From positions 1-64,000 of the IMG/VR virus record IMGVR_UViG_3300020190_000033: a stretch of 64,000 nucleotides of DNA. One strand, written 5' to 3'. This DNA is from a virus. The position numbers were made by a program, and so were the translations under genes. This document shows, one piece after another, positions 8,008-18,300 of the stretch (position 1 is its first letter; every line of letters begins with the position of its first letter). Under the pieces are notes generated by a model. The model made no database searches and had not been told where the DNA came from. It saw only the letters and a list, made by a program, of their open reading frames with translations.

Positions 8008-9048
8008 ATGAGTAAAGACTTGCAGATAGCTCACGCTTGCCCTCATCTTATCCGTTATGAGCGGGTGTTTTTAGATGGGGGCAAGTTTATTTCACCTGCG
8101 AGTCCAATCGAAGGTGAAAATCTTTTGGTCTTGAGGAGAGACGGAATAGAACTGCCCTCGGTGGGCTTGTTCAGAGAGGCTTCAGTAATATCTCCTCTTA
8201 AAGGTCCATATCGGATAAAGGCGGGGGCGAATGAGTTGGTGGTGGAGTTAGAGGGTGGAGTTTCTTATGATTTGATCATTCCACCTAAAATTTACAGCAC
8301 AGCTACGCTTGTTTCTTTTTTAGAGAACAAGTTGGGCGAGATTTCTGTGATGGAACATCAGTTAGCATTAAAGTTTACGGATAACCGCAGGGGAGTAGGG
8401 TTTAGCGTAAGGGGTTCAGTAATGGATAGTTTGGGTTTTTCGGTTTCAAAGGTGAGAGCGAAGCCACAAAGGATAACGCCGAGTTGGAAGTTGAGGAAAA
8501 GCGGAGTGGGGGGGTATATGTTGGCGTTTGATAAACCTCTAGACCCTGAGGGGTTATTGGATATCACCTACACAACCATCAAGTCTCAATGTCGTAGGTG
8601 CAATGCAACAGGGGTAGAGAATGACCTTAGATTTTCTACCACGGGTGATTTATCCATAGTGGAGGGATATGACCTATTGTATCAGAACATAGCGAAGACG
8701 CTATTGACAATACAGGGTAGCAATCCATATCACGATTGGTATGGGTCTAATGCGGTTGGTCTAGTGGGTAAGAAGTCTAGTACTGCCCTTCCGTCTTTGA
8801 TAAGGCAAAGTGTCAAAGAAGCATTGGATAGATTTCAAGGGTTACAGAGAGAGCAATCCAAGCTACAGGTGGTGACGAATGAAGAACGCTTGTTGAGTTT
8901 GGATAGCGTCTCTGTGGAACGGATAGGGAACGATGAGACGAGTGTATTGTGTACTGTGGTGGTGAGAGCGGCTAGTGGCTCTCCCGTGAACATAAACATT
9001 GTATTTGCCGTTCCTGGCAGTATCCCGCTAGATGGAGACCTATCATGA
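8008..9048 (+). CDS. baseplate wedge-like protein (W/gp25 position)
   Basis: A 346-aa protein. The last ~130 residues (NPYHDWYGSNAVG, then a helix, then VSVERIG and a beta-strand CTVVVRAASGSPVNI) have the length and pattern of gp25/W baseplate wedge proteins. The first 200 residues are beta-rich, with one CRRC pair. The main support is order: in P2-like phages W is followed by J, I and fibre genes, and here it is followed by a J-like gene (ATGA overlap) and a giant I/fibre gene. The wedge assignment is therefore partly inferred from synteny. Expression is probably controlled by the nested hairpin leader. Confidence 0.6.
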   Translation: MSKDLQIAHACPHLIRYERVFLDGGKFISPASPIEGENLLVLRRDGIELPSVGLFREASVISPLKGPYRIKAGANELVVELEGGVSYDLIIPPKIYSTATLVSFLENKLGEISVMEHQLALKFTDNRRGVGFSVRGSVMDSLGFSVSKVRAKPQRITPSWKLRKSGVGGYMLAFDKPLDPEGLLDITYTTIKSQCRRCNATGVENDLRFSTTGDLSIVEGYDLLYQNIAKTLLTIQGSNPYHDWYGSNAVGLVGKKSSTALPSLIRQSVKEALDRFQGLQREQSKLQVVTNEERLLSLDSVSVERIGNDETSVLCTVVVRAASGSPVNINIVFAVPGSIPLDGDLS

Positions 9049-12000
9049 GTTTATTTGAGATCATTCGCCCTGATGGGGTTAAGACTTCAGCGGCTAGTGT
9101 GGTGTATTCAACCTTAAGGGAAGAGGTTGTCCTAAGAGGGAACATTTCGGATTACACCGAGATAACAATTCTATTTAATGGGACAAGTTATACATCGGTG
9201 GGAGTAGATGCGGACATAGAGATAATAGGAACCACATGGATATTTCCATCTATGGGTGGGATAGACATTTCGCAGGGATCGAACTCATTTGAAATAACGG
9301 CTAGTGGTGCGGGTTTGACGGATAAAACTATCCGTCTTGATGTGGTTTCCCCTGAGAATGAACAGGTGACACCACCATCGGCTCCCACAAATATCCGTAT
9401 CGGTCGGTCACAAAATGCTGTGGATATTTCTTTTGATCACACGGACAATGATGTGACCTACTACAACATCTATGGTTCTACATCAAGTGGTGGTGGGCTA
9501 AATGGATACTATCTAATAAATGCGATACCGCTAGACCCTGTGTCTTATGGTGTGCGGACGGAGCGGATAACTGAGTTGGGGGGTTTGACGGCGGATTTGA
9601 GTCCGAGTGTAGCTGATCCTTTGTTTGTGGAAGTTCAGGCGTTACAGAATTCTTCTTCAGCCGTACTATCTACGGCTTCTCTTGGGGATGTGGAGATACC
9701 TGAAACAACAACAAGGATAAGAGTTTCGGCAGTAGTGTCGGCAATGAGTCTGAGTGTGGAGATGAAGTTTAGGCACTCAAGGACAGCCACGCCGAACTCA
9801 CAGCCACCGACTTATCAAGTGGGAGAGTTTTCAACCCTTCCTGCGACTAGCCCTATTTATTATGTTGTGACTGCGGTTAAAGTGGTTGATGATCTTGAGA
9901 TAGAATCCGTTTATAGCATTGAGGTTTCAGGACAACCGATAGACATTCAAACCACAACGCTTAGTCTTCCAAATGTTTCGGATAGCGACCTGACCACAAG
10001 TCTGATTCAGACGATTTACGCCGCTGATGAGGATGCGGCAGTACAAGCAGGATCAGCTATCCGAGATTTGATGATAGACCCGATGGTGTCTGAGTTATCC
10101 CGTAATAGATTTGTGTTGGATTTCTCTTATCGAGCCACGAGTTTTCTGAGTCTATTAAACATAGATGACCCTTTGAACACGGGTGCATCTATATCGGTCT
10201 CCAACAGTTCATATAAGCTGGCTCTAAAAGATGCGTTATTTCTTCAGACGGATGTTCAGACACAAAACATCATAGATGGTGCCTTTGAGAGACTAGCGTC
10301 TAATTTTGGATTATCGCGTAGATTGGGGGTTCGGGCGAGGGGAGAAGTGATCTTTTATTTATCTAATAAGCCTACATTTACCTTATCCGTGCCTTTAGGA
10401 ACGGTGTTAACGGGAGGGGGGGTTTCATTTAAGACGATTCAATCAGGGGGTTTTAGTGCTGAAAATGCGGTTTCGCTTTATAACCCTGTGCGTAAACGCT
10501 ATGAATTGACCTTACAGATAGAAGCAATAGAGGAAGGGTTAAGGGGGAATTTAACAAGTGGTCAAATCACTCAGGGAGCCCCTGCGGGATTAAGGGTGAT
10601 CAACACAGCTGCTACTTTTGGTGGTCAGGATATTGAGAGCAACAGCGATTTGACGGCAAGGTCTTTAGGGTATTTGTCCTCTGTGGATGTGGGGACAAGA
10701 AATGGATACCTTAGGGTGGCGAGAGAGACCTCAGGGGTAGTTTCCGTCTTGGTCATAGATGCGGACAGCCCATATATGGTGAGAGACGATGGACTAGGCG
10801 GAAAGGTAGATGTTTGGATAAGGGGCGAGAGCGTAGCTAGTGTAACGGATACTTATGCACCTACATACAAGACCAAACGCGGGGCAAGGTTTCTTCCTCT
10901 TGTGAGCGAAGGTTCTTATTTATTTAAACTCGCTGATGCCTCCTCCCCATCTTTATTCGCCATGATAGATCGAGAAGACTTAGGTTTAGGTCTAAAGAAT
11001 GCCACGAGTGGAGAGTTCTTTGACTTGACCGATGCTGTAATTACAAATGGGACTACCATTCAGCTTGAGGTCTCAATCACACAACCGACATATGCTTTTG
11101 GCGATATCATATTGGGTGATTATCGCTCAGAGATCAGTTCAGATATCCATTTGGACAGGCAACCCGTTAGAGAAGTGGTTTCCGTAACCAAGCCTGATGG
11201 GTCGAACTTGGAGTTCGACTTCTTTAAGTCTGAAGACCCGCTGATGTTGGGTCAATCCACGAGAGCTTCGGATTATATCCGTGTTCAAAATGATGGACTT
11301 GAGAAAATCATAGATGTCACTCAAGAAGCCCACACGCTGATTGGATTTTATCCTGATAGGTTGGCAAACTTAGGTGTCGATGTAAACAGTATTGTGGTGA
11401 CAAACACTTCAGGTGTGGTGTTTGATAGTCCTCTTGATCCAAGTGTAACTTCGCCTGATTATGAAATCATCTCAGAAGGTGATGTGGTTTCTATTCGTAG
11501 GACTAGTGCCGCAGGGGGGATAACAGATGGAGAGGTGGTGTTGGTCACATACCAACACCTTGAAAACATCACAGTCACCTACAAAACAAATATCGTATTA
11601 TCCAATTTGCAGGTTGAGTTAGAGGCTAATAAACACCTAGGGGCTGATGTATTGGCGAAGGAGGTGTCCCCCGTGTATGTGGACATAAAGGCTGTAGTTG
11701 TTTTGGAGCGGGGTTCCAACATCAATACGGTTGACTCCCTTATCCGTAATAACCTTTCCAATCTCATCTTGGGTCAAGTGTTAGGTGGATCACTTCGGGT
11801 TTCGGATATTATCCGTGAGATAGATGGAACAACAGGTGTGGCATATGTGATCATGCCTTTGACGCAGCTAGCACTTCAGGCAGGGGGGTCTATTCTAAGA
11901 GAACCCGTGGTGGTAGGTTCGTTAAGAAACATAACCCAACTCAACAACTCCACACATCAGGTTTGGATACTTGACACGGGACTATCCAATAACGCGAGTG

Positions 12001-12347
12001 TAGAGGGCGGGGTAAATGCACGGGTTTTCCTTGATGGGCAGGAGATACCTTTGTTGGGCATCTCACAAAGATCATTTAAGGCAAATTGGATAAAAACCTC
12101 AGCCACAATCATGGGGGTAGAGGGACTGAGCGTTTATGACACAGGTCTAGGTGTTTATGTAGATGTCCCAAATACACAACACAAGGTGGGATTATGTTTA
12201 CCCATAGGGGATCATCCGAGTAACCACACGATAAGTGTCAACTACACAACAGGCGATTCCACAGGTGTAGTCAGAGATGTGGTGATAAATGAGTTCTCAT
12301 ATCTACAGGTGGGGGATGTGAGCTTTACTTACGAGGAGGCGAGATGA
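9045..12347 (+). CDS. baseplate J-like protein
   Basis: An 1100-aa protein far longer than P2 gpJ (about 300 aa). An FN3-like domain lies near residues 113-215 (PSAPTNIRIG...YYNIYG). The J-type core follows: GSAIRDLMIDPMVSEL (near 342), VPLGTVLTGGGVSFKT (near 450), and GGQDIESNSDLTAR (near 528), the usual J signature. The rest is beta-rich. J proteins build the baseplate wedge that holds the tail fibres of contractile tails. The gene overlaps both neighbours by ATGA, indicating coupled translation. The family call is strong, and the large size suggests extra exposed domains. Confidence 0.88.
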   Translation: MSLFEIIRPDGVKTSAASVVYSTLREEVVLRGNISDYTEITILFNGTSYTSVGVDADIEIIGTTWIFPSMGGIDISQGSNSFEITASGAGLTDKTIRLDVVSPENEQVTPPSAPTNIRIGRSQNAVDISFDHTDNDVTYYNIYGSTSSGGGLNGYYLINAIPLDPVSYGVRTERITELGGLTADLSPSVADPLFVEVQALQNSSSAVLSTASLGDVEIPETTTRIRVSAVVSAMSLSVEMKFRHSRTATPNSQPPTYQVGEFSTLPATSPIYYVVTAVKVVDDLEIESVYSIEVSGQPIDIQTTTLSLPNVSDSDLTTSLIQTIYAADEDAAVQAGSAIRDLMIDPMVSELSRNRFVLDFSYRATSFLSLLNIDDPLNTGASISVSNSSYKLALKDALFLQTDVQTQNIIDGAFERLASNFGLSRRLGVRARGEVIFYLSNKPTFTLSVPLGTVLTGGGVSFKTIQSGGFSAENAVSLYNPVRKRYELTLQIEAIEEGLRGNLTSGQITQGAPAGLRVINTAATFGGQDIESNSDLTARSLGYLSSVDVGTRNGYLRVARETSGVVSVLVIDADSPYMVRDDGLGGKVDVWIRGESVASVTDTYAPTYKTKRGARFLPLVSEGSYLFKLADASSPSLFAMIDREDLGLGLKNATSGEFFDLTDAVITNGTTIQLEVSITQPTYAFGDIILGDYRSEISSDIHLDRQPVREVVSVTKPDGSNLEFDFFKSEDPLMLGQSTRASDYIRVQNDGLEKIIDVTQEAHTLIGFYPDRLANLGVDVNSIVVTNTSGVVFDSPLDPSVTSPDYEIISEGDVVSIRRTSAAGGITDGEVVLVTYQHLENITVTYKTNIVLSNLQVELEANKHLGADVLAKEVSPVYVDIKAVVVLERGSNINTVDSLIRNNLSNLILGQVLGGSLRVSDIIREIDGTTGVAYVIMPLTQLALQAGGSILREPVVVGSLRNITQLNNSTHQVWILDTGLSNNASVEGGVNARVFLDGQEIPLLGISQRSFKANWIKTSATIMGVEGLSVYDTGLGVYVDVPNTQHKVGLCLPIGDHPSNHTISVNYTTGDSTGVVRDVVINEFSYLQVGDVSFTYEEAR

Positions 12348-15300
12348 GTATTTATCCATATGATCCTAGAGTTCAAAAAGACCCTTTGGGTAGAAAGTCT
12401 AGTTCACGCCGACTCCTTGAGGATATCTTGGCGGAACGCATCGTTTCTTCTCTAGCTAGGAGCACCGCTTCTAACTATATCACGGAAGCATATGGAGCAA
12501 ATCACAGGATATTTTATGAGGGCATAGCGGCTATCTTAGCAGAGTTCTTGGTGGACTCGGTGGATAACATAGACGATGCCGATCTCACACAAATGAGAGC
12601 TGAGTTTATCTCGACAAGGCTTTTGTACTCTGTCTTTCCACCCAACGAATCTGCCATACCCTCCACGGATACCATTGAAGAACTGCACTCCATTCTTCAG
12701 GACACGCTGAAGTCGCTCTTCAAGGGAAGCGGTAACTCCTCAATTCTAGAGGCTTTAAACTCTCTTGGTTCAGAAGTCTCCTTAGAGATTGAAAACTTTG
12801 TTGTTAATCTCACATCTAGCATCCTCAGCATCACTTCTATAGCTGAGGATCACCGACACTTTGTGTTCTCTCGACCCACGGGATTGGGAAGCACAAGTTA
12901 TCCTATTGGTATGAAGTGGGGAGATGCACTTCATACCCATCTAGTTATTGATGGTGTGGTTCAGCCTTATACGGATACGCAGGGGACTACACACACTCAC
13001 GAGGCATCTCTTGGTCTAAGTCTCAATGTTCTTAAGATTCAGGAAAATCTAAGAAAGGTATTTTCGGTTCTTAAGCCAGCCCACATAAAGACGGGTGTGG
13101 TCGCTTCTCTCTTAGAAGAAGATGAGACTCTTGGCGTGACTGAGGATGGAATGTCTTTATCCTTGGGTGAGTTCCACCAAGAGGATATGAGAAAAGTCCG
13201 TCTAGGGACATGGGGAGATGTCTTGTTTGGATATGCCTCTAATAAGACCCTGAGGCTCTATCGAACAAACATCACCAAACCCAACTCTCTTCTGATTAAA
13301 GCCTCTGAAAATGCTCCCTCTGGTCAACGCCGAAGAGTCATCTCCGTCTCTAACAGCACACCACCCTCAGGTGACTATCCAATTTGGAGTTTTCCATTAG
13401 ACGCAGTAGCCGAGGAAGTGTTACGCGACATAGGAGTGGATGTCTTATCCGTAGATGCTGATGGTTTTGTTGTTGGCAAGAACACATCTACTTCTACAAC
13501 CCAAATGTTATCCTATTTGGGTGATGGTAGTTTGGTGTTGTTAAACGGTGTGGCGTATTACTTGGATATGTTTCTAAAAACACCCGTCAAACACAAGTTA
13601 TCTGCCAAGGTCATTCAACTAGATTCTGTGAGTGCATCTCAGGGCGTTGTGGAAATCACAAACCTCTCTAGTCCTTGGAAGGTTCGGCAAGACATACGCT
13701 ATGAGAGCTACACCTTTACTTATTATCCGCCTGATATTTCAAATCTGTGGTTTAGTTTCCCTGATCTCAATATCCGTTTCTTTTACAAGGGAATCGCCTT
13801 AGGTCTCACACAATCATGTTCTATATTCGTGAATGGCATCGAATTACCAGCCGATAAAATCAAGTTTTACAGCTATTTTGACAATCGGTTTTATGTTTTA
13901 AATCCCGATGGATCATCATATCTAAATGACCTTGATAGGATAACCATCGTTTATCCATATGACGAAGATGAAGTCTATCGGTTTACAGCACTAAACGATA
14001 CTCGTTTGGTCTTAAATGCTACCCGCAAGCTCGGACAAGTCACCACCACACAAGGTCGTAAGTCTGCCTACTCCGCCCCCTCCGCTCCACCTTATTATAT
14101 AAGACGGAAAAACTTTGTACTGAACAAAGTAGAACCCATAAGCCCTTTGTTTTTTGAACAAAGAGAGGCTAGCTATGGTCTTAATTCTACATCCACGACA
14201 AACACCACCACACAATATCTAAATAGCTCTTTTATACTGAATAGAGTATCCTCGTCATCTAAGGTATCAAACATATCAGCCCCCGCTACGGCAAACCTAA
14301 GCACGAGCGATGGGAAAATATCTTTTGTTCAACTCGGCTTCAAACCTGATTACATACTATCAATAACGGATACTGATGGGAATGAATATCTAGGCACATT
14401 GGATAGTGGGTATTTATTGGTGCAGGGTGTGGATGTCTTAACGACCCTTGAGATATCGGCTGTAAGTTCAAACCCGCTCACAAGTGAAGGCACTTGGTTC
14501 TCGGGAGAGAAACTCCTTGAAGGTCAAGCCCCACTTAAGAAACCAACACATTCATTCAGCGGTTTATCCGAAAGCACATCAGATGAGATTATGTCTAATC
14601 CTTTGGGATTAGCTGAACCTCAAATAGGTGGCGGATATAAAGATGCAACACGAAGCGTTATTGCTCGATCTTCCACGACTCAAGTCGGAGTGGCAGGGGA
14701 ACCCGTCTTTTATGAAGATCGCCCCACAGCGTTTTCTGTGGGTGGTTATTTATCCGAATTACACACCGAGACTTCTTATGTAGACGAAGTGTTGTATGGG
14801 GATTACTCTCTGTACACGCTTGGACCTATCTCGACAACAGAGCTAACCACATTCACAACAATCCCCACCTACTTGTTCTTTCAGTACAACTCCCTCAGTT
14901 TATTCGGAGGGGACGGATACTACTTCTCGATTTATCGGATAAGTAGTGATGGGATCAAATACTATCAAACCCTTTATCCGATTGCAGACGGAGGCGGCTT
15001 TGAGTGTTTTGAACAACACCCGTCTCCTCCGAATGGGGCTCCTCTTGCATATAGATGGATAGACCAAGGAACAGGAAGCGGCTTTAGCCTCAACTACGAT
15101 AATGGAAACTTCGACTTTCCGTTATATGAAGCTGACCCAAATGGATACTTTAATCATATTCCAAATCAGACCTATTACATAGAAGTATATATGGAGCAAA
15201 ACGCAGGTGCTGATGGACTTAGGTTTTTCTCTAGTGGCACGAATGCCCCCTACGCATTAAATACCCCTTGGGCTTCTTCTTCCGAAGTTTATGACTTAGA

Positions 15301-18300
15301 TGACCCTATGGACATGGGGTTCAACAAGACCTACACTTTTCAGGTCACTTTTGCGACAAATCCAGGAGAGGTCACTTCTTGGCTGATGGTCTCAGACCCT
15401 GATGTTCTTGCCCCCAAATCCTCCGAAGATGTCGGGGCAAGTATTGAGATTGTGGCAGATGTGTTTTATCCAAGCGAGCCACTACATGGAGATCGCTTAT
15501 CTTTTATCCCTAGCAGCATTTACAACACAATCACACCTGAGATACCACTCATCTCCATATCAGATGTTGTAGACGCTCCCACAGATGCTTTAACTTTCGC
15601 TCAGTCCAAGTTTATCCAAGAAAACATACCTGCACCTACGGATGTACTCAGCACAAGTTATCTCATCCTCCCTAGCTCCGTCACCGAAACCACTCAATCT
15701 ATTACGGATAGTTTCAGTTACCTTTATCGCTTGTCCATAATGGATAGCTTGTCATCCATCAATGACTCCACATCTACCCAAATCATTACTCTGATATTGG
15801 ATAGTTTATCCGTAATAGATAATGCGGATGCGGTTTTGGGTCTTTACTTTTCAGATGGAGTCTCTCTTATTTCGGACTCCGTGTCTGTTTTGGAGAGTTT
15901 GTCTTTAAATTTGGGAGATTCTTTAGGTCTTAGTGATGCGGCATCAGTCACTTATGGTTTTGTACCTGCATTATCGGCGGATAATATCCCTAATCTCTTG
16001 GACAATGTTTCTACTTCTGAAACCAAGTTCATACAAGACACACTCGCTTCAATCACGGATAGCGTAATAACAGGTCTATCGGGATTTAACTTTTCTGATG
16101 TGTTGGGTGCCTCATCTGATGAAGTAGAGACCCTTTACGCCTACCTGCCGAGGACTGCATCAGATGTCATCAACAACATTCTTGATGCTGTTCTCTTAAG
16201 ATACTCCACTTCAGTATCCGATAACCTAAGCCCTATCTTGGATAGCGTTCTCTCACAATTGTCTGCATATCTGTTATTGGATAGTGTGACCTTTAGTGAT
16301 GTAGTGACCACATCATATGCGTACACGCCCATGCAGGTCCAAGATGCAGTATCGGGTATCTCAGATCAGATTTCTTTTGGCATCTCCACAAATGTCTCTG
16401 AAGTGTTATCCGTGACTGATGATTTATCCTATCTCTTTGGGGATTCCCTGAGTGTGCAGGATAGTCTGAGCGTTACGGATAGTGTGATCACATCTTACCT
16501 GTATGGCAACATTGGGATAACAGAGAGTGTTGCGGGGATTTTGGATAGTGTGATCACATCTTATTTGTATGCGGCTGTGGGTGTGTCTGATGAAGTAGTT
16601 GAGTTGGTAGATAGCGTCTTTGCCCGAATTAAGAGCTTGAGTGTTCAGGACAGCCTGAGCGTTACGGATAGCGGATTGGTATTTATCGCATCCACCAACC
16701 TCACCGATAACATCTCCATTACGGATAGTGCGGGGTTCCGTGTACCTGTCGTATCGTTATTGGATAGTGTGGATATAACGGATGAAGGAGGTGCGTTTAT
16801 AGCGTCTCAGTCGGTGTCTGATCTTGTGCCTGTGTTGGGGGATGAAATATCATCATTACTAGAGTTGGGGGCTGTTTCGGTATCGGATTTAATAATTGTG
16901 TCTGATAGCGTAGTGGCGAGCTATGAGTACACGGCGGCGGTGGTTTTGGAAGAGGGTGTACAGATAGACGATTCAACGGAAACGAGTTTAAGGCTTGTGC
17001 TGTCGGATAGCGTATCAGCATCCACGGATACCATCTCTACTTCAGCCGTTTTTGTTCCGATGAATCAAACGGATAGTGTAGGTGTTGTTTCGGATGCACT
17101 AACGACTAGTTATTTACTCTTGCCTAGTTCTGTGGTGGAGAGTGTGCCTAGTGTTGCGGATACGACATCGTTGTCTTTGAGTTTGACTTCTGTTGTAACG
17201 GAGGCTCTCGTATCCGTTTCGGACGATTGGACTGCCTATATATCGTCCAAATCTGTATTGGATAGTGTGGGTGTAATCACGGATGAAGTTTTGACGACTT
17301 ATGACGAGTTTTTGAGTTTGGTTGATGGGAGCATTTTATTTTCAGGGGAGGACACATCTTACTTGGTGGGAGCGGATATATCTGCTTTTGACACTTCGAC
17401 AACCGCCTTCAGGGTGGAGTGGTGGATGTATTTGGATAGTTCAGGGGGAGGGACGAATCCTGTAGTGTTTTCTAGGAACTTGCGTGGGACTTCGGATAGG
17501 TTCAGAGTTAGGTTATTGAGCCGAACGGGATTAGAGTTTTCGGTTTCAACAGGTTCGGCATCTGTATCCAACAACTTCGGTTCAGTTCCGAATGACGAGT
17601 GGGTTCACATCGCCCTTGTTGGTCGTAGTTCTCAAATACGAGCTTATGCCAATGGAGTTCAGCTTGGTAGCACTTGGTCAACCACCTACAACATAAACAA
17701 CTCAAGTGCGGCTAATCTTTACATAGGTAACGAAACAACTCCCGTAGCCGATAATGCCTTTAAGGGATACCTTACAAACTTAAGGTATCTCTATCAGATT
17801 TCAGGTACGGCGGATTTGACCACAAGGACGGGAACTTTCAGTATTCCACTTGCCCCACTTCCAAGTGTGAGCATAAATGTCTTTAGACTTGTGGCTACTG
17901 ATGCTGCGACCGCGTTCACAGGTACGGGTACTACACTATCCAACACATCTTCGGTGTCATGGTCGAGTGAAGTACCCACCTTGGCGAATCCTATGTCCTC
18001 TTTGTCGTTGAGTGGGGTTCTTTCTTATCCGTATTACAACGGATATCTCAGCCGAACGGGAGAGTCGGACTTCAACTTAGGTGCGGGAGATTTTACGATA
18101 GAGTGGTTTCAGTACCTGACTAACGAACAACTCAGTACTAGTTACAGCCATCGGGCATACATCTTTGATCTAGATTATCCGGGTGCGTCTAAACAACTAT
18201 CCATTTACTATGATGCGGCATTAGAGACGATATATTTGGCATATCGGATAAATGCTTCGACAAACTACACCATAGGGTTTGCGGTAAATAATATACGCGA